This document shows positions 48,689-61,029 of a stretch of DNA of 64,000 nt, one piece after another. Below the pieces are notes generated by a model. The model saw only the letters and a list, made by a program, of their open reading frames with translations. It did not search any database and had not been told where the DNA came from. The stretch's first letter is position 1; the number at the start of each line of letters is the position of its first letter. The DNA lies in contig NC_030387.2 in NCBI RefSeq assembly GCF_001625215.2, positions 9,018,501-9,082,500 on the forward strand, read 5' to 3'. The stretch comes from Daucus carota subsp. sativus. Lineage: Eukaryota; Streptophyta; Magnoliopsida; Apiales; Apiaceae. The position numbers and the translations under genes were made by a program.

Positions 48689-49603
48689 AATTATCATACT
48701 TTTACGTAAAATATTTGTTTATTTTCCTAACATTCCCTTCTCATCGGATGATCTAATCATAATCTCTGCTCTACTTCAGACTCAATTGTATAAATTTAAG
48801 TGTGGGGGTTGACAAATATATATTTTACAAGGTAAAAAAAGGGGAATGATTAGACACAAGGGATAAGGACATTGGCATGGAAGCTAAAGCTAGGACAAGT
48901 TCATTACATGCTTAAAGAAGAAGCTTTCCTCAAATTATCAAAAGGGTTGTAGTTTTGTTTCTTTTTCAGGTTGATGAGTGATAGTAGTTTCTTCAGAGTG
49001 TTGAAGAATCTTTCTTCATAAGGTTAGTTGTAGCTATGTAAAGGTTTTGTAGTTGTATCTTTGTGATTTATGTTTATTTAGATAGCGGATTATGGTCTAC
49101 GTACATGTTACCGTCTTGTCGAGTGTGAGGGAGATATAGTGTTTGGTATGGTTGGGTTTCTAGTTCCTGTTAAAATTTTGTTTTTTTAAAAAAAAATTAT
49201 TGAATGTGCATATGGTGATCTTTTGGTGGGTTGGTATATTCCGGTGATTTTAATTTCTGCATGTCTATATTAAATAAGGCTCGGAACTAGACCAAATTAG
49301 CTTGTTCTTGGAATCTTTGTGTAAACTTTTGGTGTTTGTATGCATTTTTACCAGCTTATTGGTTGAAGTCTTGAAGCATTTTGGGGGCTGGATCTCTTTC
49401 CTGTCAGCTTTCTGAATTCGGAAACTCAAATACAGAAGAACTTGACAGAGTTCTGATCTGTGGTCAAGAAATCGGAGGATAGTCTTTTATGGTCACTATA
49501 TGAAAGCTCACCGGAAGTTTGGGGCATGTTATTCAAGCATGGTGTGCTGACCAGATAACTTTTACAAAGGGAGTTAGAAATTTGTAGTAAAGAGGTTTTA
49601 GAC

Positions 49604-52122
49604 ATGAAGTTTATGAAAATTGGATCTCGGGCAGATACTTTTTATACTACTGAGGGTGTAAGGTAAAATTGATAACAGATAATTGGTTAAAATGCTTATA
49701 TTAAGTTAGTAATTAGTTAAGTTAGGCTTCATTCTTGTGATTGCAGGTCAGTCTCCTCAGAGATCTTTAGCGATCTTATGGTGCAAGTCGAAGGAACTAG
49801 ATATAGGCTTCACAAGGTTTGGCTCAATCAAGAACTTCTTGAAGGATTTAAGTCTTGAAACTGTATGTTTCCTGGTTTTGTTAAATATAATAAAAGTATA
49901 GTTCATTTCTTGCAGTTTCCTCTTCTGTCAAAGTGTTTGCATCTTCAGCGGTTATGCTCCGAGTCACCTGAATCTTCATCAAAACAAGTTCTCCTACTTC
50001 CAGACTTCCCCGGTGGAGCTGAGGCTTTTGAATTATGTGCAAAGTTTTGCTATGGTATCGCTATAACTATCAGTGCCTACAATATTGTATCAGCTCGATG
50101 TGCTGCTGAATATCTACACATGACTGAGGATGTTGAAAAGGGTAACTTGATTCATAAACTAGAAGTTTTCCTCAATTCTTGTGTACTTAATGGATGGAAG
50201 GACTCTATTGTGACCCTACAAAGCACCAAAGCGTTCGAAGCGTGGGCAGAAGACCTTGGTATCACTAGCAGATGCATCGAAGCTATTGTTTCAAAAGTTC
50301 TTTCCAATCCCTCGAAGGTGAATTTGTCACACAGTTATTCGAGAAGAGGTAAGGATGATACTTTGTCATGTAATGGAGCAGAAAATAGGTCTAAAAATAT
50401 GAGCAAGAGCTGGTGGGCTGAAGATGTTGCAGAGTTGGGCATCGATTTTTATTGGAGAACAATGATAGCCATAAAATCTAGTGGGAAAATTCCCTCTAAT
50501 ATTGTTGGGGATGCATTGCGGATATATGCTTCTCGATGGCTGCCGCAGATATCAAAAGCCTTGAACAATGAGAAGCAAGATACAATTGCCCGCGAGTCTG
50601 ATTCAGTTGCAGAAGTAGCCTTAAAAAATAGATTTTTCATAGAATCACTAATCAACTTGCTTCCAGTTGACAAAAATGCTGTTTCTTGCAGCTTCTTGCT
50701 TAAACTTTTGAAGGCAGCCAATATACTTAAAGTTTCTTCGTCGTCAATGGCAGAATTGGCTAAAAGAATTGGAATGCAATTAGAGGAAGCAACAGTCAGT
50801 GATCTTCTAATTCCCAATATGTCGAATACATGCAAAGAGCAATATGATGTTGGCATAGTTATTGACATCTTAGATCATTTCATACAAGGGCAGAGTCCCC
50901 AAACTAGTCCTTCAAGAGCTAGGGGGAATTTTCATAGGAGGAGGTCTCGTTCGGCTGAAAACCTTTCTGAGCTTCAGGAAAGTAGGAGGTCATCTTCAGC
51001 ATCTCATGGCTCTAAACTGAGAGTTGCAAGGCTTATGGATGGGTATCTGCAGGTGGTTGCTTGTGACGTTAATTTGGAACTTTTAAAGTTTATCGCAATT
51101 GCTGAGGCTATTCCTGAGTTTGCAAGACTCAGTCATGATGATCTGTACAGAGCTATTGACATCTATCTCAAGGTATAACTTCAGATACTTAATCATACTC
51201 TTTTTTATCTTATAAGTTTTTTTACAGTTCAATTTTATCAAGTGTTCTTTAAAGCCATCAGACTAAGATAATGTAAAACTCTTTTTCATTTGTAAAACAA
51301 AATTTTTAGACAAAAGCAAGCAGTGTCAGCAAATTAGTCTATAGGAATCTCAACTCTATTTGCATGAGTCATGCTATTTAGGATTCGGTTTCAAGGATGT
51401 TTACTTGAGCACAGATATGTATACGGATATCTACCCTTGATTCAACACTTACAAAGAGAATTCTAATAGTTTGTTTCTAGTATTTGATTGGTCTTGGTAC
51501 GACAACTACTATTATCTGTAAGATAATCAGCCTTAGCTTAGACAATTCCAGCATTTCTTCGTCTATGTAGTAATAAATTCATTTATGAATACTCCACTTT
51601 TGTCCTGAATTATTATTATGCATAAACATTCAGGGACATCCAGAGCTCAATAAGAGTGGACGGAAGCGTCTATGCCGAGTTCTGGATTGCAAAAAGTTAT
51701 CAATAGAAGCCTGCACACATGCAGCACAGAACGAATTGCTCCCACTTCGTGTAGTAGTTCAAGTCCTCTTCTTTGAGCAAGCTCGAGCTGCTGTAGCTAC
51801 TGGCCAAATGATTACTCTTCCTAGCAATATCAAGGCCCTTCTAGCTGCACATGATGATCCATCTAGGCTCCTCAATTCATTAATCAGTAACAAAACTTTG
51901 CCACCAGATGACCAGTGGAGCGTTTCAGGCCTTAAAACACCAAATTCTAGTATCTCTACTCTAAAAACGAAACCTGCAGAAAACGATGGCTCAAACAAAA
52001 ACTACAGGGATGGAACCGGAAAATCATCTCGAGTAAAATCAAACACTTCACTTCCAAGTCGATCAAGAACAATGTTCAGTAGGCTGTGGCCCATCCACAG
52101 GCATGGAAGCGAAAAAACTTAA
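49604..52122 (+). CDS. BTB/POZ and NPH3 domain protein
   Basis: Four coding exons, 49604-49662, 49747-49816, 49916-51172 and 51634-52122, with matching phases, give 624 residues. The start [18 protein letters not shown] is typical of the family. A BTB domain spans about residues 28-125 ([27 protein letters not shown]), and the NPH3 domain about 209-500, from [20 protein letters not shown] to [17 protein letters not shown] serine/arginine-rich linker and basic tail follow. Such proteins act as Cullin3 substrate adaptors or as phototropin and polarity partners at the plasma membrane. The sequence is very close to what I recall of Arabidopsis At1g67900. A possible 5' UTR intron starts near 49022 (AAG|GTTAGT). 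No breaks are seen. Confidence 0.95.
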
Positions 52123-53452
52123 CTTATATTTAATTTCTAGCTCTTAAACTGGTGGCCATCATTGTCCTGTTTTCCATTTTCATTGTTCTTGTAATGGTTA
52201 GAGAAAACGGATAATTTACTGTGCATTGTTGGTGTAATCTTTGTTAATAATGGAAGAGCAGTACCAGATAACAAGAGATAAATCTTTAAGGTGCATCTTT
52301 TTCTTTATGAAATTCGGAAGGGTGAAGCTTGGTATTGTTTGTCATTATATAATAATTGCACCTGTCATAATCTATTGGCTTTGGCTCATGAACATGTTTT
52401 AACTAGCTTTGTGAAAGTAAATTCTGGATTTCAGATTTTGCAAATCTACAGCAATCTGATACCATAATTCTGATCCTTTTTGTCGATATCAATATGACAA
52501 TATCAATACGCACTCGTGTCTGGATAACGTTAGAACATTGCTAGTGGCTGCACTGTCACTCAATTTTATATACTGTGTTGGTCCTAGTGTGGTTTTCATA
52601 AAAGGATGGTGTGGACACTGATATATATACCAAATTACCAACCATCTTTCGACAAGATTTACACAATGACTATGGACATCCTAGAGGTAAGAGAGAAATG
52701 GCCCCAGATGTCACAGAACTCAAGTGTAATGCCCAAAATAATAAAGTTGGAAGAAATGACCCCAAATACAATTTATTAACGCCATTTTAATTTTTGGAAC
52801 AAAACACTAGATCGTGTTGCGTATAGGTGAAAAATCCTATAAAACGCCACACGATCCAGTGTTTTAGGAGCAAAACCTTACATGAAAGAGCATTTATGGT
52901 TTCAAAACGCTAGATCTTGTATCGTTAAGAAGAAAAAGATGATAAACGCCAAACGATCTAGCGTTTTGGATTATAAAATGATAGCTCGGGCCATCTTCTC
53001 TAGTATTTGGGCCATTTTATTAAAACTTATGATACTCAGGTGGTCCAACACCCGGGTAAAGAATATGGTAGAGTTAGATTAATCTCAACTTGGAACCTCA
53101 TTGCGTTCCTTTATACTCACAAAGAAGAGAATTGTAATAACAATACTTGTGATCACTCTACAGACAAGGATCATTGTCTTCAATTTTGTATTAGTACTTT
53201 TTTTTATGCATGAATTTTAATCTATCTTGCTTATTAATTAGTAAAACATTGTGCAGTATGAAGAGCTTCGAAATGATATCAAGGAGAGAAGAGGAACATT
53301 TAGGCAGCATTCGTAAATGTACACATAGAACATTTAACCGATCAAACTGCTTAATTATTATTGCCACACAACACATATTTCTAGTACTTATGGCTTGGGA
53401 AAATCAGACTTGTACTACTGAAGATGCTGCAGCCTGCAGGAGTGCTTCGTGA
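52123..53452. other. 3' UTR of NPH3 gene and spacer
   Basis: The 3' UTR likely ends within about 200 bases (an AATAATGG-type signal near 52246). The rest is spacer containing the paired hairpins listed separately. Confidence 0.5.
52803..52970. repeat. Two adjacent related hairpins
   Basis: Hairpin 1 pairs AACACTAGATCGTG (about 52804) with CACGATCCAGTGTT (about 52849). Hairpin 2 pairs AAAACGCTAGATC (about 52904) with GATCTAGCGTTTT (about 52955). The two stems are versions of one sequence. Confidence 0.7.
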
Positions 53453-53674
53453 TCATTGACCGATGCTCTTAGATCTTTCGAGGTTTGGAAGACGATGTAG
53501 CCTGCACCTGAAAGAACCTGCATGTGTGGTGGGAGAACAAAGACAAGTACTAGTGTTGCTGCTCTTGGTGCCACTCCCCTGCCTGGTCGATGTTGGCGAC
53601 GTTACTGATACTTGTAAAGCATACTGATTCTCCCCTTTGTTGTTTCCTCCTCTGCTCTCTTCACTATTTTCCAT
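53453..53674 (-). CDS. Small serine-rich SFRCRLHR-motif protein
   Basis: A 73-residue frame starting MENSEESRGGNNKGENQYAL and ending LHRLPNLERSKSIGQ. It contains TSTCLCSPTTHAGSFRCRLH, the signature of a small plant 'serine-rich protein-related' family (C-x-C-SPT-H-x-GSFRCRLHR). The rest is Ser/Thr rich with no membrane segment. I chose this ATG because a good splice acceptor (TTGCATTGTATGCAG) lies just upstream, so the 5' UTR is probably spliced; an ATG seven codons upstream (53695) spans or adjoins that site. Function is not established. It is convergent with the NPH3 gene; I recall the same pairing at At1g67900-At1g67910. Confidence 0.8.
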   Translation of the reverse strand: MENSEESRGGNNKGENQYALQVSVTSPTSTRQGSGTKSSNTSTCLCSPTTHAGSFRCRLHRLPNLERSKSIGQ

Positions 53675-53699
53675 CTTTTCTTCAATCAATTCCTGCATA

Positions 53700-55314
53700 C
53701 AATGCAAACATGCATAATAAATTCTTTACTCATTTTCAAAGCTGAGCCTCCCCTGTTCGACCCCGATTCCCAACAGACTGGAATAAGGCCAGGACCATGG
53801 CGGAATCATCTGGCACAGTAAATCAACATGGAGAAAAAATCATTTGAGTTGGAAGAAATGTTACCTTGAACTTGAGACACTGGTGTTGGCTTCCTGGCAA
53901 TGTTTGTTTTGTTCTAAACAGGACTTGGTAAAACAAGTCTTTATCTTTTCTTTAAATAAACATGGGAATGAATAATGATGGCCTGTACACAAAAGTAGAG
54001 TCATCCACTTATCAATAGATTGAAATATTTCTGTGGAAAAGCAGAGCTTATTATTATCCCAAGCATAATACAAATTTAGGCTTGGAAGAAAGATGGATAG
54101 AAAGATATGAAAGGTGGTGAAAGATACGGAAACGTGGTAAACAAACAATTCATATCTGAAAAGAATGATCAGATCTTTTATTTTATTTATTTTTACTTTG
54201 GTGTGTCATTCATATGATAATCAACTAATCATAATTGTATCAATCTACTTGCAGGGCTACGATACGATGGGATATCCGGTCCGATCCAGGAGCTAACGAA
54301 ACGAATATAGATTTAGAATAAATCTCAGAAAAAATTTGATCCAATAGATTTAGTATGATCCGACATGTAAATAATCTGATCCAATTTTTATATATATCCT
54401 CCAAGTATCAGATTTTTTTTGATTAGCCCTCGTACCACAAAAAGGTATATAACGGATAAAAAACATGACATTTCACACTCGCGACTCGCGAAAGTTAATA
54501 GCACATTAAACATTGAGGGTTAAAAGGGTTAAAATACACAATTAATGGATTTTTTAGGGGTTAAAAGACATGAGCAAATTATCTTTAGGGGTTAAAAGGG
54601 ACGAGTACTTTATCTTCGATAGTAATTGTCAAAGTTTGTCCTGCATTATATATCTTGTTTTGGCTTAATGCTGATATGAGAGCTAATCGAAACATTCGAA
54701 TATTTTAAGGGTTAAATCAGCGAGTTAAACAGTATACGTCCACAAACATTGAGGATTAAAAGCACATTTAATTTTTAAATTTTAATTTTTCATAATTTAT
54801 TAGGATTAATTATCAAATAGGTCATTTACTACGTCCAATGTATAGTGACTAACTGACTCAGATGAGTTACTCATTTGAAAACATTTATAAAAATATCATT
54901 TTATCATAAGTCAAAATTCTTAAAGTATCATATACTGACTTTCGCACATTTTTTATGAATGATATCCAAATGAAAGGTTCTGAGTTCTGGTATTTTTTTA
55001 TAATATTTTTAGGTTTTTTAAAATTATCTAATATTTTTATAAATAAAAATACTAAACTAATATTATTTTTTTATATTAATTATGATATTATAATCAAAAC
55101 TTGTGAAAAGTGTGTCAAAAATAATAATTCAAACAATTCAATTTTAGTGAATAATGTGGTGCATCAATTTTTTTTCTAATAAATACTTATAACCGAAATG
55201 TTTGGGATGAGCTGGGCATCATCAACTTTAATCATATCAAACGGTGAAGAGTAATATTTTTATATATGGACAATGGAACTATGGAACTATGGAAGTAAGC
55301 TGGAGATTACAAGT
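53700..55314. other. Intergenic, no gene seen
   Basis: Likely includes the first exon and promoter of the small SFRCRLHR gene on its left side. The remainder is AT-rich spacer with repeated GGGTTAAAAG words at 54500-54600. Confidence 0.45.
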
Positions 55315-57420
55315 TTACAACCACTGAAGAACCATTTGAGGATCCAACTGACCGCTACAGTAACTTGAAGACACTGCAGAAATCTCCTGAAACCCTTTCC
55401 ATTCTTCCGCTGGTTTCAGGGTGATTGGGTTCTCAAGTGCACCTGAATTCACACACAACATTTGCTTGTACTCATTTTCTCCCAATCCCGAAAACCCCTT
55501 GCTAGCCTTTGTCCAAGGATTCCACACTCCTGCATTCCGCAAATAATGTGAATTTATAACAAGAAATGAAGTCCGGCTGAGTCGGAAAAATCAATGAATT
55601 TTGTTTATTCGACGCCTACCGAATCTTGAATAATTAGTAAATTATTATTATTTCAGATTTTATACCACGACCTCATTTCAACTCCTGGTTCCGCCACTAA
55701 ATATAACTGTATAGTTGTGCATGTTACTGAGAGTTAAGACTAAACTGACCAGCATCCGGGAGGCCATCTTTTCGTAGCACGAAGGTTCTTTTTTTCTCGT
55801 GGTCTATAATGGCTATGTTTGTTTGTGTCTCCAGGTAAATCCGATCAACCTGTCAGATTACAAAATGCTTAATTTCAGTCCTACTAGTTTGGGAGAATCG
55901 GGACAGGATGTCTTATATTAGTACGCATAAAACCACACAAATTGCAGACATAACTCATAACTGTCTAGCCAAGAGAGAAAGAAACCTCTCCATCAAAAGT
56001 TAAAGCATCTGCTTGCTCTGTAAACCTCTCTCTCTCAAGCAGATTGTCTAGGTAATCGAGTGTCTCCAAGCCTTCCACGCGTACTTCACTGCAATTCGGA
56101 CACAACATACAAAAGCAAAGTAAATTTACAACTATTTAGTCAGGGAAGTTTGTTATTGTCTCTCAACAAACATTTCTGAAGCCGAAAAACTAGTAGAGTA
56201 GAACGGTGAATGACAAGTACCTTATGTCCGATACTGATAAGTAATTGCGAACAGCCAAGGTGAATGACAGAGACCTGTTATCAGTATTTTTCACCTGGGG
56301 TACAATGGTAAGCTTGCCTGGACTAAGAGAAACATGAATCCGTAGCTCAAAGCTGTAGAATACGGTACCAATGACTGTCAATCAACACTCAAATACTTGT
56401 GTTTCCTCGACTGCACAGTGAATATTTCATGACTGATCCAAACAAAAATCAGAACATACCTGCGCGGCCATGTATTTGTCTCATTGTCTGTCGACTTTAA
56501 TATAAGATCCACAGATGATGGGCTTCCAGTGGGAACCAAATGCAACGGGCAATTTTCCAAAGACCATAACTTGCTCCTTGGGGATCCTTGCTTCTCTGAT
56601 GCTCCTGAAGTTCCAAACTGCAACAAATAGTGGCAATAAAGATCAAGAAATGTATTATCCTAATTAAAATATATGAAATAAACAGGTATTAGGCAATCAA
56701 ACCTGTGGGAAACAAATAGATATCCCTCCCTTGATTGATTTAGGAGATTTCCCAGTTGGCTGTGAGCAGGAGAAGCACGTATTACATCAAACACAAAGAA
56801 CAATAAGCTCGTTAAGAACAATATGCATTGACCCTAAAAGCAACTTCATAAACTTTATGAAATATTTTCACCTTGCTGCTCTTAAAGAGTAGCTCGTCTC
56901 CTTGTTCATTCTTCCATGAAATCACTTGACCGCCATAAAGGAGTACCTGCACTTAGGTCTCGGTGACAACATGAATATCTTACACTCATAAAGGAGTACA
57001 TGATGCAGATATTATTCATACAGTTTGCTATTAGCAGGAAAGAATAAAAGTTTACAATATGTTACAAAATAAACTCAGGCAGAAAGAAACCACCATTCAA
57101 CATATGTTCTATAAATTAGCTCATGATTTTATTGTCTCTAGAAAGACTACGTGGTTTTGCTTCACATGGAATAAATACACCAGTTGAATATTAGGAGATC
57201 AGCGCCAAATTTAACAGGCTGGTAACAAATTTCTTTATGTTCCTTGTCGGGCATAATGTAAAATCAGATTGATTCATTAGCAAACCGAAAAGTAATCACG
57301 AAACAAATGTGAATGTACATGCAGCAAAACAAATAAAGCAACCTGAGCAGAAGAACCACCAGGCTCAGACAAAAAAACGCAGGGCAAGCCAGGGTGATCA
57401 TTGATGAACCGAAAAGGCAT
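55315..57420 (-). CDS. Glucose-6-phosphate 1-epimerase-like protein, probable pseudoenzyme
   Basis: Eight coding exons on the minus strand (57420-57343, 56946-56872, 56759-56703, 56617-56460, 56352-56221, 56088-55986, 55849-55750, 55529-55315) with consistent phases give 305 residues, the usual family size. Family landmarks include VLLYGGQVISWKNEQGDELL, GGISICFPQFG, SDISEVRVEGLETLDYLDNL and SSYCSGQLDPQ. Members interconvert alpha and beta glucose 6-phosphate in the cytosol. Here the HGFAR block reads QGSPR (Q80), the catalytic His is Asn159 (RNYLSVSD) and the catalytic Glu is Asn262 (MLCVNSG), so activity is doubtful although the gene looks intact. The start MPFRFINDHPGLP matches related proteins; the frame is open upstream to 57507, and noncoding or extra exons lie at 58506-58469 and about 58855-58600. 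Confidence 0.9.
55681..55698. mobile_element. Solo hAT-like end in an intron
   Basis: CTCCTGGTTCCGCCACT reads in reverse as AGTGGCGGAACCAGGAG, a hAT-type terminus, in the last intron of the epimerase-like gene. No partner end found. Confidence 0.35.
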
Positions 57421-58076
57421 TTGCTTCAAGAAGGATAAAAAAATCCTCCACCTTACTCTATCCAGAATCTGGTTCTTTTTAAAACCTTCTTTGCTTTCGT
57501 CCTCCAGCTATGAATTTATATAAACAATAATCTTATAATTAACAATTTAACACAATACATCATCACTATTGTATCTAGTGTCCATTTCTGTCACCAATAG
57601 GTGTCACAACAGTTCATCCAAACCTTCCAAATCCTCCTATCCACACAAACAAGTCTGAGATGACTTCATTTGTACTATATGCAATATTTCTAATAGTCAC
57701 CAGACGGTTAAAATTACCTTTTAGTGATTAATCAAAACAATTATTTGGTAAATTTAACCAATCTAATGCTAATTTTACTAATAAATTTCTTTTTTGTGGG
57801 ATACTTTTATAATGCTATTTTTCAAAAGTTTCCAGTTCTGCAGTTTTGCTAAATTTCCTCCTCTTTTTCGCAAATAGGCCTGATAATCTGACTGCTGCTG
57901 AATTCAGACGTACAACATATCATAGCGCCTAGGCGTCGCCTATGCTAGTTTTAGAACACTGCTAGACTGCTACAATGATATTCCCCTATCCAGGTTCCAG
58001 ATTATGATAAGTTCAGCACTCTGGCCTAACTTTCAAAAAAATGACAAAGTTTCCTCCTTTCACACAATTGGTAGTA

Positions 58077-58367
58077 GGGTCGCGGTCCACAGCCATCGAT
58101 GGCTGTGGACGAGTTATATAGCACAAGCACATGATTTTTGAGCCGTTGGATGAATATCGAGCGATCAGGATTATAACATACTCTTAACACGTACAGTGCT
58201 TTTTAACCGCTATATGGGGAAAATGACCTCATACAACGGTTTTTAAGCGTTGAACAAGTCCCCATACAGCAGTTAAAAAGCGTTGTACGTTTAAAAAAGA
58301 ATGTTATAATCCTGCCAACGCCACAAAAACCATCTGCTATATAACTCGTCACTGCCATCCACGACCC
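58077..58367. mobile_element. Hairpin MITE in 5' intron of epimerase-like gene
   Basis: Nearly the whole 291 bp folds on itself: GAGTTATATAGCA near the left pairs with TGCTATATAACTC on the right, and ATTATAACAT with ATGTTATAAT. A second, local perfect palindrome of 24 bp centred on ATCGAT lies at 58086-58109. Outer ends are GGGTCGCGG and CCACGACCC. Confidence 0.75.
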
Positions 58368-58599
58368 TTGGTTTATATTTATATCTCATCCACTCAAAAA
58401 TTAAACAAATTAAATTATTACATGAATGGCAAGCTGGCATAAACATATGGTAGAGGAAAAGTAAATACCTTTGTATCTGTTTTCTTTATGGTGATCAGAA
58501 TGGTGTCTGAAAATTAGTGAGCCAATAGAAATATGAAATTTGTTAAAACGATTGTCATTAAGAAGAAAAGAGACAAAATTTATATAGTGTTTGCACTGT

Positions 58600-58855
58600 A
58601 AAAGAGTCAAAAGACTTGGGCGTGGCAAGGGGTAATAGCATTGAGGAAAGGGTGACCCATAATCCTCTGTTTTCTTGGATTCTTCTCTTCATTTGCGTCT
58701 CTTTCAGATAAACCTACGAGAATCTTTTTCGCTTTCGGTTCCGGTAATGAGTGGAGTTTTGAAAACTGGATTTCAGGGCCGGGACTCTGTTCTTTTATTC
58801 TTTGAACACGTGTGCATGAGTGTTTAAATTTTCGTTTCCTGAGACTTGTCGACAT
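58600..58855 (-). other. Candidate first exon(s) of epimerase-like transcript
   Basis: A minus-strand open frame with an ATG at 58855 (MSTSLRKRKFKHSCTRVQR) lies upstream of an apparent small exon 58506-58469. Splicing from AG|GTTTAT near 58720 or G|GTCACC near 58650 would keep a frame into the main gene and add a basic N-terminal extension. This is untested; it may be 5' UTR. Confidence 0.35.
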
Positions 58856-59270
58856 GACAAAAAAATTAAAAATTGTAAAAAGTCTGTTGAGTCTAGATTT
58901 TGTAAATTAAGTCTCTATGCAGCTAAACCAGTGAAGGTAAAAAATTTCGATGTGAAATTTCAACTTGTGTATCCAGAGATGAACCAAGCAAAAGCATCGT
59001 TATCGTTCCCCCATTCATAGTAAACGAATCATCTGCAAGACACAGATACGAAAAAAGATGCAATCTGCCAGTAAACTACTTGTCTAACGTACAATTACAA
59101 CTCGCATGGCAAGGAGATACGTCTGCAAGCAGTATACTCCTAGCCCAATATGTTCTAACACGAAACTATATCAAGGGCAAGTCTATAACAATGCACAGCG
59201 GCAATAGCCAATAGTCGAATGTCAGAATTTTTAGAATTCTTACTCAACTGGGAATATCTAAGCCAAGATT

Positions 59271-60355
59271 TCAACGTAGAAGTGCTTGATGCCATTCAGA
59301 AGGCCCCCTTTCGTCATTTTTTGCTGCACAAACACGTTTAGCAGCCGCGGAGTTATTAACATACCTACTCTTCATGAAATTCATGACAGCTTCAATCCCT
59401 TTGGCACTAATATGAGCCGGAGGGGTTACAAGCGGGTTTTGATCTAAGTTTAGCTTGGTTATATTTACAAGCTGAGAAATGGTGCTAGGAAGAACTCGGA
59501 TTTGATTGTTACTGATGTCAAGCTCCCTGAGATTTGATAATTCTCCAATCGTGTCAGGAATAGTGGTGAGATGATTAAAATTGCTACTTAAGTTCAAGAC
59601 CTCGAGATTCTTCAGTTCCCCAATAGAATATGGCAGACCATGAAGCTCATTGAAATGAACATCCATATATGTCAAAGATACCATTTCACGAATAGATGCT
59701 GGAAGGCAGGCGATCTTATTCAGATTGATGGAGAGTCTCTTAAGATGGACTAGTCCATGGCCGAAGTTATTTGGTAAGAACTTGAGCTCATTGAAGCTTG
59801 CATCAAACTCTTCCAGGGACCTGCAACGGAGATATGGGTTTACCAGGATGATATCATATTTCATTAACATTAACTAATGAGTTTACCTGCAATGGGAAAT
59901 GCTTTCGGGAAGACCACTAAGATTGTTCCTCGAGACATCCAAAACCTTAAGATTTGTAAGCACGCTGATGGAACCGGGCAAAGTAGACAATAGGTTAGAC
60001 GACAGATCAAGCTTCGCCAACCTATGTTTCCATGCAACGATTTCATCAACATTCTGTTCCACAGACAAACACAAAAAATTCATACATATATACTTGCTGT
60101 ATGAAACCTGTGGAATAACATAACAATGAGAATGCAAGACTAACTCACATGAAGAACCTTCAATTGCTGGCCTGCAAGTGAAAGAGAATCTACCAATTTC
60201 TCCGACTCCTCGGATTCCTCCTCTGTTACATTGCCCTCAGGGTCCTTTTCATCAAGCTCGATCTTGTCAAACTCGTCATACTTTAAACTCGTGCAACGAC
60301 AAATGGTAGAGGAATAGTCAATCTTCTCCGATGTTTCCTTGTCTACCTCGTACAT
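59271..60355 (-). CDS. PIRL-type intracellular Ras-group LRR protein
   Basis: Three exons (60355-60149, 60053-59887, 59820-59271) in phase give 307 residues. An acidic N-terminal part of about 60 residues precedes at least eight 22-24-residue leucine-rich repeats of the Ras-group type (for example LDLSSNLLSTLPGSISVLTN and LDISNNQIRVLPSTISQLVN), then the conserved NLDQNPLVTPPAHI and a short C-terminal tail. The plant PIRL family is cytosolic; some members are needed for pollen and embryo sac development. Typical PIRLs with this core carry a longer N-terminal helical region. Here an in-frame TGA lies five codons before the ATG, so this model is short; either upstream exons are missed or the N terminus is truly reduced. 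Confidence 0.85.
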
Positions 60356-61029
60356 TTTCCACCGGCTTCACCGTATCGGACCTCCCCCTCTACCGTCCTA
60401 GGACGGCTAGGCGAAAAATCTGCGAGGATGACTTTAGTTTGACAAACAAGGATGAATAATATACCTGTTAATTCTATGCATGGATTCTGCTTCTCCGACA
60501 CATATCAACGAATTTCATGCCTATGTATATGATATTCAAATGCATGTTACACAAAAAACAAATGCATGATTGTTATGCGAATACCACATAAATTGCATGA
60601 ATTAATAAACTTGCTTAGTCTATTTACATCCTCGTTCTTATAAATATATAAATTTATTTTGGTATACGTTCATTTTTAGAAACAAATAATATGATCCTAA
60701 GTTTTGATCATATAAGTAATTTCCAATCTAAACAATCACAATTAAAAGAAAAACAAATAAAAAAATCATGTAGTCTATGATTAATAAGAATACTATTGAT
60801 GAGTGAATTATAGATCACCTCAACATGTAAAATCTATAGTGCTAAAGAGAGTTTGCACTCACACATTAAGTATCTTCCTCAATAACTTAAATGTTACAGG
60901 GGAAAGCTGGAATTCTAACTTCAGAATATAATTAACAAAAATAATACAGCATCTTTGAACTACAACCAAACAAATCCCGCATCGGTTTTCAGCAGCTCCC
61001 AGTAAGATAATTCAGTCAATGGTTTGACC
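60356..61029. other. Intergenic between PIRL and MAK16 genes
   Basis: The first 100 bases left to right are GC-richer and probably belong to the PIRL leader; the rest is AT-rich spacer and the MAK16 3' UTR. Confidence 0.45.

Noticed and set aside
50449..50868. 139-codon minus-strand frame
   Set aside because: Shadow of the NPH3 exon on the other strand.
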